DNA of 64,000 nucleotides from Actinomadura hallensis (GCF_006716765.1 NZ_VFPO01000001.1:1178001-1242000); one strand, 5' to 3'. Shown: positions 50,971 to 61,322, numbered from the stretch's first letter. Numbers and translations: made by a program. The notes: generated from the sequence alone by a model not told the origin.

Positions 50971-52038
50971 TCACCCGCCGGACAGGGCCCGGCGGGTGCC
51001 GGCCGCGATCTCCCGGTCCTCGCGCGACTCGATCACCAGGGTGCGGACGGCGGCGTCCGGCGCCGTGATGTCGGCGTCGCCGTCCACGCCCGCGTTGCGG
51101 TCGGCGTCCACGGAGACCCCGAGGTAGGCGAGGTCCTCGGCGAGCCGCAGGCGGACCGCCGCGTCGTGCTCCCCGACGCCGCCGGTGAACACGAGCGCGT
51201 CGAGCCCGCCGAGCGACGCGGTCATGGCGGCGGCGCAGGCGCGGAGGCGGTGGTGGTAGACGTCCAGGGCGGCCAGGGCGTCGGCGTCCCGCTCCGCGGC
51301 CAGCGCGCGGATCTTGCGCATGTCCCCGGTCCCGGCGAGGCCGCGCAGCCCCGAGTCGTTCTCGAGCGCGGAGTCGACGTCCCGCACGGGCAGCCCCTGC
51401 CTGATCAGCCACAGCGGGATGCCGGGGTCGATGCTCCCCGCCCGGGACGCCATGACCAGGCCCTCCAGCGGCGTGAACCCCATCGTGGTGTCGACGGAGC
51501 GGCCGTCGGCGACGGCGCAGAGGGACGCGCCCGCGCCGAGGTGGCACACCACCGTCCGCGCCGGGACGCCGCCGAGCATCTCGCCCGTCCGGCGGACGGC
51601 GTAGGAGTAGGACAGGCCGTGGAATCCGTAGCGGCGCAGCCCGAACCGCCGCCGCCACTCCGCCGGGAGGGCGTAGGTGGCGGCGGCGTCCGGGATCGTC
51701 GCGTGGAACGCGGTGTCGAAGCAGGCCACGGCCGGGACGCCGGGCAGCGCCGCGGTGATCTCCGACAGGGCGCGCAGGGACGCGGGCTGGTGCAGCGGCG
51801 CGAGGCCGGCGAGCTCGTGCAGCCGCTCGGTGACCGCGGCGTCGATCGGCACCGGCTCGGTGAAGTCGGGACCGCCGTGCACGAACCGCACGCCGATCGC
51901 GTCGGGCTTCGGCACGCCGGCGGCCACCGGCCCCATCTCGTGGCCCGCGCCGGACCGCTCGGCGAGGAGGGTGTCGTCGGCGTCGAGAAGGCTCACCTTC
52001 AGGCTGCTCGACCCGGGGTTGACCGTGAGCACCCGCAT
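50971..52038 (-). CDS. ackA: Acetate kinase
   Basis: 355 residues, a little shorter than the usual 390-400. 'VLTVNPGSSSLKVSLLD' is the acetokinase start signature, 'ACFDTAFHATIPDAAATYAL' the central one, 'RYGFHGLSY' and 'VCHLGAGASLCAVADGRSVD' follow, and 'FTGGVGEHDAAVR' comes near the end. It converts acetyl phosphate and ADP to acetate and ATP. It is directly downstream of phosphoketolase, which supplies the acetyl phosphate. The intergene spacer is a tandem repeat, and the ATG at 52038 is the last of several copies. Confidence 0.92.
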   Translation of the reverse strand: MRVLTVNPGSSSLKVSLLDADDTLLAERSGAGHEMGPVAAGVPKPDAIGVRFVHGGPDFTEPVPIDAAVTERLHELAGLAPLHQPASLRALSEITAALPGVPAVACFDTAFHATIPDAAATYALPAEWRRRFGLRRYGFHGLSYSYAVRRTGEMLGGVPARTVVCHLGAGASLCAVADGRSVDTTMGFTPLEGLVMASRAGSIDPGIPLWLIRQGLPVRDVDSALENDSGLRGLAGTGDMRKIRALAAERDADALAALDVYHHRLRACAAAMTASLGGLDALVFTGGVGEHDAAVRLRLAEDLAYLGVSVDADRNAGVDGDADITAPDAAVRTLVIESREDREIAAGTRRALSGG

Positions 52039-52105
52039 CTCAGCACCGCTCCCGCATCTCAGTACAGCGCCGCACCTCAGTACCGTCCCGCATCTCAGTA
52101 GGGCC
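52032..52105 (-). repeat. Tandem repeat spanning the phosphoketolase stop and acetate kinase start
   Basis: On the minus strand TACTGAGATGCGG and close variants occur four times with an 18-19-base period. The first copy carries the TGA of phosphoketolase, the last carries the ATG of acetate kinase. Confidence 0.85.
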
Positions 52106-54455
52106 AGGTCCAGTCGCGCACCTCGGGCGCGTCCTCGCCGTGCAGCCGCGTGTACGCGCGGGCCGCCAGGCGCTGGTCGGCCATCCGCTGCCGGATGTGG
52201 GCGACGCGCCCGCCGAGCGACGGGACGCGGTCGATGACGTCCATGACGAGGTGGTAGCGGTCCAGGTCGTTCAGCATGACCATGTCGAACGGCGTGGTGG
52301 TCGTGCCCTCCTCCTTGTAGCCGCGGACGTGCAGATGGGGGTGCCCGGCGCGGCGGTAGGTGAGCCGGTGGATCAGGTACGGGTAGCCGTGGAACGCGAA
52401 GATGACGGGCTTGTCGGTGGTGAAAAGCGCGTCGTACTCGCGGTCCGGCATGCCGTTCGGATGCTCGGTGTCCGGCTGGAGCCGCATGAGGTCGACGACG
52501 TTCACCACCCGGACGCGCAGGTCGGGGAACAGCCGCCGGATCATGTCGACGGCGGCGAGCGTCTCCAGCGTGGGGATGTCGCCCGCGCAGGCGAGCACGA
52601 CGTCGGGGTCGGCGCCTCCGTCGGTGGACGCCCACTCCCAGATGCCGACGCCGCGGGTGCAGTGCGCGATCGCCGCGTCCATCGACAGCCAGTTCAGCGC
52701 CGGCTGCTTGCCCGCCACGATGACGTTGACGTGGTCGCGGGACCGCAGGCAGTGGTCGCCGACCGACAGCAGCGTGTTCGCGTCCGGCGGCAGGTACACG
52801 CGCACGATCTCCGGCTTCTTGTTCATCACGACGTCGAGGAAGCCGGGGTCCTGGTGGGTGAAGCCGTTGTGGTCCTGCCGCCACACGTGCGAGGACAGCA
52901 GGTAGTTCAGCGACGCGATCGGCGCCCGCCACGGCAGGTCGCGGGTGACCTTCAGCCACTTGGCGTGCTGGTTGAACATCGAGTCGACGATGTGGATGAA
53001 CGCCTCGTAGCTGTTGAAGAGCCCGTGCCGCCCGGTGAGGAGGTAGCCCTCCAGCCAGCCCTGGCACAGGTGCTCGCTCAGCACCTCCATGACCTGGCCG
53101 GACGTCCCCTGGTGCTCGTCGGTCGGGAGCAGCTCGCCCCGGAACACGCGGTCGGTGACCTCGAACACGGCGCCGAGCCGGTTGGACTCGGTCTCGTCGG
53201 GGCCCATGATGCGGAAGTTCGACGGGTTGGCCTTCACGACGTCCCGCAGGAACGCCCCGAACGTCCGGGTGGGCTCGCTGCTCGTCGTGCCGGGCTTGTC
53301 GACCGGGACCCGGTAGTCGCGGAAGTCGGGCAGGACGAGCGGCTTCAGCAGCAGGCCGCCGTTGGCGTGCGGGCTCGCGCTCATCCGGCGGTCGCCCTCC
53401 GGCGCCGCGGCCAGCAGCTCCTTGACGGGGCGGCCCGTGTCGTCGAACAGCTCCTCCGGGCGGTACGAGCGCAGCCATTCCTCCAGCTGCGCGAGCTGTG
53501 CGGGGTCGTCGCGCACGTGGCCGAGGGGGACCTGGTGCGAGCGCCACGAGTTCTCGACCGGCTTGCCGTCCAGCTCCCGCGGGCCCGTCCAGCCCTTGGG
53601 GGACCGCAGGACGATCATCGGCCAGCGCCGCCGCCCCGTGACGCCCTCCTCGCGGGCGCCGTGCTGGATCTCGGCGATCTCGGTGAACGCCTGGTCGAGC
53701 GCGGCGGCCATCTTGCGGTGCATGGACGCGGGCTCGTCCCCGGCGACCAGGAACGGCTGGTAGCCGTAGCCGTCGAGGAGCTGGACCAGCTCCTCCTCGG
53801 GGATGCGCGCCAGCAGCGACGGGTTCGCGATCTTGTAGCCGTTCAGGTGCAGGATCGGCAGCACCGCGCCGTCCCTGACGGGGTCGAGGAACTTGTTGGA
53901 GTGCCAGCTCGCCGCCAGCGGGCCCGTCTCCGCCTCCCCGTCCCCGACGACGCACGCGACGACCAGGTCCGGGTTGTCGAACGCCGCCCCGTAGGCGTGG
54001 GCCAGCGAGTACCCCAGCTCGCCGCCCTCGTGGATCGAGCCCGGGGTCTCCGGCGCGACGTGGCTGGGCACGCCGCCGGGGAACGAGAACTGCCGGAACA
54101 GCCGCCGCATGCCCGGCTCGTCCAGCGACACGTCCGGGTAGACCTCGCTGTAGACGCCCTCCAGCCAGGCGTTCGCGACGGCCGAGGGGCCGCCGTGCCC
54201 CGGCCCCACGATGGTGATCATCTCGACGCCGCGCTCCCTGATCACGCGGTTGAGGTGCGCGTAGCAGAAGTTCAGCCCGGGGGAGGTGCCCCAGTGGCCG
54301 AGCAGCCGCGGCTTGATGTGCGCGGGTTCCAGCGGCTCGCGGAGAAGGGGATTGTCCAGCAGGTAGATCTGCCCCACGGACAGGTAGTTGGCCGCCCTCC
54401 AGTACGCGTCGATCTGCCGGACTTCATCGTCGGTGATGGCGGCGGACTCGGTCAT
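52095..54455 (-). CDS. xfp: Xylulose-5-phosphate/fructose-6-phosphate phosphoketolase
   Basis: 786 residues, normal for the family. Thiamine-diphosphate enzyme: '[20 protein letters not shown]', '[20 protein letters not shown]', '[17 protein letters not shown]', the C-terminal half '[20 protein letters not shown]', '[10 protein letters not shown]', '[20 protein letters not shown]'. It splits xylulose 5-phosphate or fructose 6-phosphate to acetyl phosphate plus an aldose phosphate. With acetate kinase downstream it makes ATP without passing through pyruvate. AAAGGGACG precedes the ATG at 54455. Confidence 0.94.
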   Translation of the reverse strand: MTESAAITDDEVRQIDAYWRAANYLSVGQIYLLDNPLLREPLEPAHIKPRLLGHWGTSPGLNFCYAHLNRVIRERGVEMITIVGPGHGGPSAVANAWLEGVYSEVYPDVSLDEPGMRRLFRQFSFPGGVPSHVAPETPGSIHEGGELGYSLAHAYGAAFDNPDLVVACVVGDGEAETGPLAASWHSNKFLDPVRDGAVLPILHLNGYKIANPSLLARIPEEELVQLLDGYGYQPFLVAGDEPASMHRKMAAALDQAFTEIAEIQHGAREEGVTGRRRWPMIVLRSPKGWTGPRELDGKPVENSWRSHQVPLGHVRDDPAQLAQLEEWLRSYRPEELFDDTGRPVKELLAAAPEGDRRMSASPHANGGLLLKPLVLPDFRDYRVPVDKPGTTSSEPTRTFGAFLRDVVKANPSNFRIMGPDETESNRLGAVFEVTDRVFRGELLPTDEHQGTSGQVMEVLSEHLCQGWLEGYLLTGRHGLFNSYEAFIHIVDSMFNQHAKWLKVTRDLPWRAPIASLNYLLSSHVWRQDHNGFTHQDPGFLDVVMNKKPEIVRVYLPPDANTLLSVGDHCLRSRDHVNVIVAGKQPALNWLSMDAAIAHCTRGVGIWEWASTDGGADPDVVLACAGDIPTLETLAAVDMIRRLFPDLRVRVVNVVDLMRLQPDTEHPNGMPDREYDALFTTDKPVIFAFHGYPYLIHRLTYRRAGHPHLHVRGYKEEGTTTTPFDMVMLNDLDRYHLVMDVIDRVPSLGGRVAHIRQRMADQRLAARAYTRLHGEDAPEVRDWTWPY

Positions 54456-55036
54456 GGCGCGTCCCTTTGTCCCTTCGGCTCGGGGGCTGGGAGGTCGGTA
54501 CCGTCCCGGGACGGATTCCGTCCCCGCGATCGGCCTTCTCAACCCTCACCGAGAGCCCATCACCGAAGGGAAAGCGCGCCTAGGGCCCAACGTCCCGCGG
54601 CCGCCGCGGCGACCCTCCTCTGATCGTGACGCGCCGGGCCGGCGGGGCCGCGGCGGCAGGTGCGCGCCGCGGCCCCGTCCCCCCACCTGGATGTGGACGT
54701 CGACCGGTCTCAGAGGCGGCCGCGGCGTCCGGGGCACCGGCTCCGGATTGTCGGCGCGTCCGCCCCGCCCCCCAGCGAACCGGCGGGAGCGTCTCCATCG
54801 GGTGCCAGAAAGACTGCCGCCTACTCGCCCGTACGTTGACCGATCCGGGCGCGCGGTCGGTGAGCGGTCGCTCTCGTGCGACGAAACGTCGACTCTCCGC
54901 GACGAGCGGACCACGCAGCGTGCCGGAACGGTGTCCGCCGCCTCCGGCGCTCTGCCATGCTACGCGTAGGCCAGGTCGTGCGGCCGGGTCGTGCGGCTGG
55001 GCCGGCAGACCGCACGGAAGCGAAGAAGGGAGCGGT
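54456..55036. other. 581-base gap between divergent xfp and amidase genes
   Basis: Holds a perfect 12-bp hairpin GGGGCCGCGGCG / CGCCGCGGCCCC at 54644-54676 with a C-rich flank, and the palindrome CTACGCGTAG at 54960-54969 near the amidase promoter side. I see no gene with convincing codon bias. The hairpin lies far from either gene end, so it may mark a lost gene or an untranslated RNA. Confidence 0.4.
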
Positions 55037-56335
55037 ATGGGCGGGTTCTTCACCGGGCGGACGCTGGCGGACATCGCGCGAAGCCTGCGATCCGGCGCCG
55101 AGACGCCGGCGGGACTGCTGGCGGGGGCCCTGGAGTCGGTGGACCCCGACCTGAACGCCTTCGTGACCGTCGACCCCGACGGCGCCGCGGCCGCCGCCGA
55201 ACGGGCCGGCGAAGAGCTTGCGGCCGGTTACGACCGGGGGCCGCTGCACGGCGTCCCGGTCGCGGTGAAGGACATCATCGACGTCGCGGGCCTCCCGACC
55301 GGCATGGGATCGGCGCACTTCGACGGCCATGTCGCCGAGGCCGACGCGCTCTGCGTCACGATGCTCCGCGACGCCGGCGCGGTGATCGTCGGCAAGACCG
55401 GGACCCACGAGTTCGCCTACGGCGGCACCGGCGACGTGTCGGTGAACGGGCCGGTCCGCAACCCGCGCGACCGGGAGCGGATGCCGGGCGGCTCCAGCAG
55501 CGGCAGCGCCGCCGCCGTCGCCGCCGGGACGGTCCCGCTCGCGCTCGGCACCGACACCGGCGGGTCGGTGCGGATCCCCGCCGCGTTCTGCGGGATCGCC
55601 GGGTTCAAGCCCCCGTACGGCGCGATCCCGACCGGCGGCGTGTTCCCCCTGGCGGTGTCGTTCGACCACGTCGGCGTCATGGCCGCGACCGCCGACGACT
55701 GCCGCATCGCCTACCGGGCGCTCACCGGGCCGGAGGAGGCCGTCCCGTCGCCCGCCGGCGGAGGCGCCCCGCACGGCGGGCCCCGCGTCGCGTGGATCGA
55801 GCCGGAGGGGGCCGACCCGGACGTGGAACGCGCCGTCCGCGCGCTGTTCCCGGACGCGCCGTCCGAGCGGATCGACCTGACCGGGATCCGCGCCGCCTTC
55901 CGCGCCGTCCAGGACGCCGAGGCCTACGACGTGCACGCCGAGCGGGTCGCGGAGGCGCCGAACCTGTACCAGCCGCCGACGCTGCGGCGCCTGGAGCGCG
56001 CCGCCGGCACGCCCGGCTGGCGCTACCTGCGCGCCCTCCGCGAACGGGAGGCCCACGAGCGGGACGTCGCCGAACTCCTCGACCGCTACGACGTGCTGGC
56101 GCTGCCCACCGTCCCGATCACCGCCCCGAAGATCGGCGAGACGGAGGGGCCGCTGGGCCCGCACATCCAGACGGTGATCAGCCTCACCTGCCCCTGGAAC
56201 CTGCTCGGCCTGCCCGCGCTGAGCGTCCCGGCCGGCACCGTGAACGGCCTCCCGGTCGGCGCGCAGCTGGTCACCCGCCGCGGCGCCGAGTCGCTGCTGT
56301 TCGACGCCGCCGCGCGCCTCTCCTCCGGCGCCTGA
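55037..56335 (+). CDS. Amidase (GatA-like, amidase-signature family)
   Basis: 432 residues. Catalytic Lys78 in 'VPVAVKDIID', the G-G-S-S-S-G-S loop with cis-Ser at 153-155, and nucleophile Ser177 in 'DTGGSVRIPAAFCG', so the Ser-cisSer-Lys triad is complete. The C-terminal 'CPWNLLGLPALSVPAG' is usual for the family. It hydrolyses a small amide, or is a GatA-like paralogue without GatB/C next to it. AAGGGAG precedes the ATG. It is convergent with the AAA gene, 6 bases apart. Confidence 0.88.
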   Translation: MGGFFTGRTLADIARSLRSGAETPAGLLAGALESVDPDLNAFVTVDPDGAAAAAERAGEELAAGYDRGPLHGVPVAVKDIIDVAGLPTGMGSAHFDGHVAEADALCVTMLRDAGAVIVGKTGTHEFAYGGTGDVSVNGPVRNPRDRERMPGGSSSGSAAAVAAGTVPLALGTDTGGSVRIPAAFCGIAGFKPPYGAIPTGGVFPLAVSFDHVGVMAATADDCRIAYRALTGPEEAVPSPAGGGAPHGGPRVAWIEPEGADPDVERAVRALFPDAPSERIDLTGIRAAFRAVQDAEAYDVHAERVAEAPNLYQPPTLRRLERAAGTPGWRYLRALREREAHERDVAELLDRYDVLALPTVPITAPKIGETEGPLGPHIQTVISLTCPWNLLGLPALSVPAGTVNGLPVGAQLVTRRGAESLLFDAAARLSSGA

Positions 56336-56341
56336 CGGCCG

Positions 56342-59191
56342 TCACAGGTACAGGCCGAAGAACTCCTCCGGGTGGTCGAGGAGGGGCGGCAGGTCGTCGG
56401 GCGTGATCGTGACGAGGTCCTTCTTGGCGGGGGCCTTCGCGGCCCCGCGGCCCTTGCCGCCCTTCCGGCCGGCCCCGTCCTTCCGGCCCGCCCCGTCGCC
56501 ACGGCCGGCCCCGTCGCCACGGCCGGCCCCGTCGTCCCGGCCGGCCTCGACCGCGGCGGACGCCACGCGGTCGGCCTGGTTCGCGACCGCCACGTCCAGC
56601 ATGTTCCGCATCAGCCGCCCGTTGCCGAACGACGGGCCGCGGGGAGCGCGGCGCAGCATCGCCCGCAGGACGTCCTCGGTGCCGGGCGCGAGCCGGAAGC
56701 CGTCCGCGGCCGCGAGCCTCCCGAACAGCGTGATCAGCTCGTCGTCGGTGTAGTCGGGGAAGTGGATCTGCTTGGGGAAGCGGGAGTCCAGGCCCGGGTT
56801 GGCGGCGAGGAACTCCTCCATCTCCTGCTGGTACCCGGCCACGATGACCACGAGGTCGTCGCGGTGGTCCTCCATCAGCTTCACCAGCTCGGCGATCGCC
56901 TCGTGCCCGTAGTCGCCCTTCAGCGGCGACTGGGTGAGCGTGTACGCCTCGTCGATGAACAGGACCCCGCCGAGCGCGCGTTCCACCAGCCGGCGGGTGC
57001 GGGGCGCGGTCTGCCCGATGTACTCGCCGACGAGGTGCGCGCGGGACGCCTCGACCAGATGCCCGGACGACAGCACGCCGAGCCGCTTGTAGATGCGGCC
57101 GAGCAGCCGCGCCACCATCGTCTTGCCGGTCCCCGGGTTGCCGGTGAACACCATGTGCCGCGTCGGCGGGGTGACCTTCAGCCCGGACTCGGCGCGCAGC
57201 CGCGCCGCGTGCGTCCCGGTGACGAGCAGCGCGATCTCGTGCTTGACGTTCTCCAGGCCGGTGAGGTCGCGCAGCTCCGCGAGCGGGTCGCCGTCGGCGT
57301 CCGAGGTGTCCAGCTTCTCGGGGATGTCCTGTTTGCGGATGACCAGCGTCGCCGCGTCGTCCGTCCCGCCCCGTGCGGCGCCGCCCGCCCCGCCGCCCGC
57401 CGCCTCGGCGCGGGCGCGGGCCGCGCCGACGACCAGGTCGGCGAGATGGGGCGCCAGGCGGGCGTTGCGGAGCGTCTGCATCGGCGGGGTCGCGGCCAGC
57501 AGCTCGCCCGCCGCCTCGATCGCCTGCCGGGTGCCGCGGGCGCCGCGGGCGTCCAGCGCGCGGCGGAACAGCTCGGCGTGGCCCCGCGCCGTGAACGGCC
57601 GCGTCCGCGCGATCCGGAACCGCTGCGGGAGCGCGGGGTTGATCTCCCGGATCCGCTCCTCGCCGCCCGCGTCGCACAGCGCCACCAGATGCAGGTCGGG
57701 GTGGACGGCCAGCAGCCGGTGCAGCTCCGCCGCGATCGCCTCCCCGTTGCCGGGGTCGGTGACGATGCCGTCCAGCGACTCGATGATCAGGAGCCGCTCG
57801 CCCGCGCAGTCGCGGGCGTCGGCGTGCAGCTTGGCGACCGCGTCCGCGAGCCGCAGGCCGGTGAGCAGGTTGTCGGTGATCCAGTGCGGGTCGCGGGCGA
57901 GGGCCAGCGCCCGGCCGAGCTCCTGCGCGGCGTCGCGCTTGCCGGTGCCGTCCGGCCCGGCGATCAGCAGCCGGACGGGCCCGTCCCCGCGGGTCAGCTC
58001 CTCCAGCGCCGCGACCACCTCGGGCTGCTCCACCAGCGAGGTCGCGAGCTCCGCCCGGCCCGCCGCCTCCCCGCCGGCCGAGCCCTTCTCGGACTCCCGG
58101 CGCTCGCGGATGCTCTTCAGCGTCTCCGTGAGCGGGTTCACCACGCGGCGCCGCGGCGCGTACAGGCGGCGCAGGTCGGTCTGGAACTGGCCGACCGGGA
58201 TGCACTCGGCCTTCGGGAACCACGGGTCGCCCGGCAGCCCCTGGACGATCGCGATGAACCGCATCGCCATGTCGAGCCAGCCGCGGCACGCGTCCGCCGC
58301 GCCCACCACCAGCGCCCGCAGGAGCCACGCGCGGGTCCGCTCCTGCCAGGCGCCCGCCTTGAACCCGCGGCGCTCGGCGGGGAACCGCCGGTGCAGCTCG
58401 TGGTACCGGTCCTCGCCGAGCGCGACCGCCAGCTCCGCCGGGACGTGCTCCATGCTGCCCTGCAGCAGCAGCTGGATCAGGTGGGTCTCGAAGCTCTCGT
58501 CGCGCGGCGCCGCCTCCGTCAGGACCTCGTAGGCCGCCAGCAGCCCCGCGCACACCCACTCCAGGTAGCCGACGGGGCCGAGCAGCTCCGGCACCGCCGC
58601 GACGATGTCGTCGCCGGCGTGCGCGTGCCAGTGCTCCCGCAGCTCCATCTTCGGCAGGTTCACGTCGCAGTCGGGCGCGTCGTCGTACAGCCGCAGCAGC
58701 GCCTTGCGGCGCTCCTCCAGCGGCTCGATGCCCTCCAGGACCGACAGGCAGTCGCGGGCCAGCTCGATCGCCAGCTCCCGGTCGGGCGCCTCGATCAGCC
58801 AGTCCACCGGCGGCCGCCACCGCCCGCCCGGCGCGTCCCAGCGGGTCATCCGGGTGCTCAGCGGGCCCGGGTTCACCAGGTGCCTGTACAGCAGCCGCTC
58901 GGGAAGCTGCGAGAACGAACCCGCCTTGATCGCGCCACCGCCCGGCAGGAACGCCAGGATCCCGAAGATCTCCGCGGTGACCAGCGGCGCGGGCAGCGTC
59001 AGGAGCTTGTGCTCGTCGGTCGTCAGATCCGCGGCGCGCGGATCGGCCGCCAGCTCGTCGATCCGCGCCGCTATCTCCTCGAAGAGCCCGTCCGGGACGC
59101 GCCACGGACCGTACGCGTAGACGTCGAGCACCGGCTCGTCGGTGAGCAGTAGCTCCAGATGCTCCGGCAGCCGCAACGAAGTTCTCCCCAA
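56342..59191 (-). CDS. CbbX/SpoVK-type AAA+ ATPase with a degenerate first ATPase domain
   Basis: 949 residues. A helical N-terminal 380 residues is followed by a worn AAA domain: the P-loop '[17 protein letters not shown]' keeps Lys418, but Walker B is 'LLIIESLDG' and sensor residues are unclear. The second AAA domain is full: '[20 protein letters not shown]' with Lys690, '[11 protein letters not shown]' with Asp747-Glu748, and '[20 protein letters not shown]' as in CbbX. A linker of repeated D-G-A-G-R units and a short conserved C-terminus end it. Such proteins remodel partner complexes (RuBisCO activases, EccA of type VII secretion). The partner here is not known. Confidence 0.82.
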   Translation of the reverse strand: MGRTSLRLPEHLELLLTDEPVLDVYAYGPWRVPDGLFEEIAARIDELAADPRAADLTTDEHKLLTLPAPLVTAEIFGILAFLPGGGAIKAGSFSQLPERLLYRHLVNPGPLSTRMTRWDAPGGRWRPPVDWLIEAPDRELAIELARDCLSVLEGIEPLEERRKALLRLYDDAPDCDVNLPKMELREHWHAHAGDDIVAAVPELLGPVGYLEWVCAGLLAAYEVLTEAAPRDESFETHLIQLLLQGSMEHVPAELAVALGEDRYHELHRRFPAERRGFKAGAWQERTRAWLLRALVVGAADACRGWLDMAMRFIAIVQGLPGDPWFPKAECIPVGQFQTDLRRLYAPRRRVVNPLTETLKSIRERRESEKGSAGGEAAGRAELATSLVEQPEVVAALEELTRGDGPVRLLIAGPDGTGKRDAAQELGRALALARDPHWITDNLLTGLRLADAVAKLHADARDCAGERLLIIESLDGIVTDPGNGEAIAAELHRLLAVHPDLHLVALCDAGGEERIREINPALPQRFRIARTRPFTARGHAELFRRALDARGARGTRQAIEAAGELLAATPPMQTLRNARLAPHLADLVVGAARARAEAAGGGAGGAARGGTDDAATLVIRKQDIPEKLDTSDADGDPLAELRDLTGLENVKHEIALLVTGTHAARLRAESGLKVTPPTRHMVFTGNPGTGKTMVARLLGRIYKRLGVLSSGHLVEASRAHLVGEYIGQTAPRTRRLVERALGGVLFIDEAYTLTQSPLKGDYGHEAIAELVKLMEDHRDDLVVIVAGYQQEMEEFLAANPGLDSRFPKQIHFPDYTDDELITLFGRLAAADGFRLAPGTEDVLRAMLRRAPRGPSFGNGRLMRNMLDVAVANQADRVASAAVEAGRDDGAGRGDGAGRGDGAGRKDGAGRKGGKGRGAAKAPAKKDLVTITPDDLPPLLDHPEEFFGLYL
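56458..56545 (-). repeat. 18-bp in-frame repeat coding D-G-A-G-R-x
   Basis: GGCCGGCCCCGTCGCCAC-type units in about five copies near the 3' end of the AAA gene, coding D-G-A-G-R-(G/K). Confidence 0.8.
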
Positions 59192-59301
59192 GAGTGATCA
59201 AAGCCGGGGTACAGCTTATGTTTCCGGCGGGACTCCCTGCTCGCCGGTGAGGCGCATCGAATTAGCGGTCATACCGATTCGTGGTATGGGACGTGTGGAA
59301 A

Positions 59302-60198
59302 TCAGGGGCGGCGCAGCGCCTCGACCGCGAGCCGCGCGGCGGTGCCGATGACGGCGTCCGCCTGCGGCAGGACGGCGACCGGCAGCGGCGACCGGGTGAA
59401 GACCGCGACCGCGTACCGGCCCCCGTCCGGGTACTCGACCGCGCCGACCTCGTTGCGCAGCGTCGGCAGCGTCCCCGTCTTCCCGCTCACCACCACGTCG
59501 TCGAACGGGAACCCGGACGCCAGCCGGTGCGGCCACACCTGCAGGCCGAACAGCCGCCGCATCTCCCCGCACTCGCCCGGCGGCGCCGCCTCGTCCCGCC
59601 AGATCATCGACAGCAGCCGGGTCATGTCGCGGGGCGTGCTGCGGCTCGTGCGGAGCGGGTCGAGCGCCCGCAGCCGCTCCATCACGCCGGGCTCGTCCAG
59701 CCGGGACCACACCTCCGCGAAGGTGGCCGCGCCCGCGTCGGCCAGCAGCGACTCGTGCAGCTCGCGGCCGCTGACCTCCACGACCGTGTCGCGCAGCCCC
59801 AGCGCGGCGGCCGTCGCGTTCACCGCGTCCCGGCCGACCCGGTCGAGGACGGCGTCGGCCGCCGCGTTGTCGCTCACGGTGATCATCAGGAAGGTCAGGT
59901 CGCGCAGCGACATGCGCACCTCGTCCCGCATCCCGGAGATCCCCGTCGGCCCGGCGGTGCGCTCCCGCGGCGGCAGCGCGACCTGCTCGGCCGGGTCGAG
60001 CCGCCCCTCCGCGGCCAGCCGGTGGAACGCGACGAGCAACGGCACCTTGAACACCGAGGCGAGCACCACCGGCTCGTCGGCCCGGACCGCGACCTCCCGC
60101 CCGCTGTCCATGTCCACCACGTGCAGCCACCCGGTCACGCCCGCCGACCGGAACTCCTCCTCGATCCGCTCGGTCACGCCCCGGTCCGCTTCGCTCAT
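59302..60198 (-). CDS. Class A beta-lactamase-like serine hydrolase
   Basis: 298 residues from the last of four in-frame ATGs. S-x-x-K is 'ASVFKVP' with Ser48/Lys51, S-D-N at 109-111 in 'ITVSDNAA', and K-T-G at Lys240 in 'VVSGKTGTLP'. The omega-loop Glu appears as Glu146 in 'GRELHES', but the usual Trp-Glu-Pro-x-x-Asn is changed, so turnover of beta-lactams may be slow. No signal peptide is seen on this or the longer form, which is odd for a lactamase; a D,D-peptidase-like or esterase role is possible. The frame runs on through three 54-bp repeats to an ATG at 60360 that overlaps the LysR stop (ATGA), adding 54 residues. Confidence 0.75.
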   Translation of the reverse strand: MSEADRGVTERIEEEFRSAGVTGWLHVVDMDSGREVAVRADEPVVLASVFKVPLLVAFHRLAAEGRLDPAEQVALPPRERTAGPTGISGMRDEVRMSLRDLTFLMITVSDNAAADAVLDRVGRDAVNATAAALGLRDTVVEVSGRELHESLLADAGAATFAEVWSRLDEPGVMERLRALDPLRTSRSTPRDMTRLLSMIWRDEAAPPGECGEMRRLFGLQVWPHRLASGFPFDDVVVSGKTGTLPTLRNEVGAVEYPDGGRYAVAVFTRSPLPVAVLPQADAVIGTAARLAVEALRRP

Positions 60199-60360
60199 GC
60201 GTGCTTCTTGTGGGGGGCCGACTCCCCGCACCCCCCGCTCCGCTCCGCTCATGCGTGCTTCTTGTGGGGGGCCGACTCCCCGCACCCCCCGCTCCGCTCC
60301 GCTCATGCGTGCTTCTTGTGGGGGGTCGACCCCCCACACCCCCCGGTTCGCTTCGCTCAT
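60199..60360 (-). repeat. Three tandem 54-bp units, each with an in-frame ATG
   Basis: ATGs fall exactly every 54 bases at 60198, 60252, 60306 and 60360. Two units are identical; the one next to the LysR gene has diverged. Each would code about 18 residues, as M-S-G-A-E-R-G-V-R-G-V. The diverged unit holds the 20-base perfect palindrome GTGGGGGGTCGACCCCCCAC at 60318-60337. CACAAGAAGCACGC precedes each ATG. Confidence 0.92.
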
Positions 60361-61322
60361 GCCAGGAACCCCGCGTCCGGCCGCGGCACCACCCGCCGCG
60401 CGGGCGCGACGCCGTCGAGCGGCGTCATCCCCGCCTCCCGGCGCAGCACGGCGGTCGCGATCTCGGCGAAGTCGCCGATCGCCCGCAGGTGGTCGGGGTC
60501 GCCCGCCCGGCGCCAGACGCACGACGTCCGCCACGCCAGCGGCTCCCCCACCAGCGGGCGCCACGTCACCCCGGCGGTGACCTCCGTGCGGGGGGAGAGG
60601 GCCACGGCCGTCCCCGCGAGCACGAGCCCCAGCGCGAACTCCGGATGCCGCGCCTCGTGGACGGCCGCGGGCGCGTACCCGTGCCTGCGGCACGCCGCCA
60701 GGAGGTCGTCGTAGGCGCCGGGGGCCTCCTCGCGCGGCGGCACCACCAGATCGCGTCCCTGCAGGTCGGGCAGGTGCACCTCGGGAGCGGCGGCGAGGTC
60801 CGCGCCGGCGGGCAGCAGCACGCCGAGCGGCTGGCCGAGCATCGGGCCGAGACCGAGGCCGCGGGAGTCGCACGGGTGCCGCACGATCCCGGCGTCCAGC
60901 GCACCGTCCGCCAGCGCGCGGATCTGCCCGGCCGTCCCCGTCTCCCGCAGGTCGAGCCGGAGGTCGGGACGCCTGGACCGGAACGCGGCGATCAGCGCGG
61001 CGACGATCGGGCCGCCGAGGTCGCTCGGCACCCCCACGCGCACGGTGCCGGCCTCGCCGCGCCTGGCGCGCTCGGCGACGGAGTAGATGCGGTCCACGCG
61101 GGCGAGGATGTCACGGGCCTCGTCCAGCAGCAGCCTCCCCGGAGCGGTCAGCCGCACCCTGCGGCTCGACCGGTCGAACAGGCGCACCCCGAGCTCGCGC
61201 TCCAGCCGCTGGACGCGCTGGCTGAGCGGCGGCTGCGCCATCCCGAGCCGCTCCGCCGCGCGGCCGAAATGCAATTCCTCGGCCACCACGACGAAGCACC
61301 TCAGATGTCCGACGACGTTCAC
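60357..61322 (-). CDS. LysR-family transcriptional regulator
   Basis: 321 residues from GTG 61322, placed so that 'VVGHLRCFVVVAEELHFGRA' matches normal LysR N-termini; an ATG at 61379 adds 19 residues. The HTH is 'AAERLGMAQPPLSQRVQRLE' and the ligand domain starts 'GTVRVGVPSDLGGPI'. It sits between a lactamase-like gene downstream and a divergent PBP gene, the arrangement of AmpR-type regulators. The stop overlaps the first ATG of the repeat tract ahead of the lactamase-like gene. Confidence 0.85.
   Translation of the reverse strand: MNVVGHLRCFVVVAEELHFGRAAERLGMAQPPLSQRVQRLERELGVRLFDRSSRRVRLTAPGRLLLDEARDILARVDRIYSVAERARRGEAGTVRVGVPSDLGGPIVAALIAAFRSRRPDLRLDLRETGTAGQIRALADGALDAGIVRHPCDSRGLGLGPMLGQPLGVLLPAGADLAAAPEVHLPDLQGRDLVVPPREEAPGAYDDLLAACRRHGYAPAAVHEARHPEFALGLVLAGTAVALSPRTEVTAGVTWRPLVGEPLAWRTSCVWRRAGDPDHLRAIGDFAEIATAVLRREAGMTPLDGVAPARRVVPRPDAGFLA

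Noticed and set aside
50971..53955. Fusion of acetate kinase to an upstream segment
   Set aside because: The upstream part is a shadow of phosphoketolase in another frame; acetate kinase begins at 52038.
60199..60360. Insertion sequence ends
   Set aside because: The repeats are tandem, in one direction and 54 bases long with no transposase; a minisatellite explains them.
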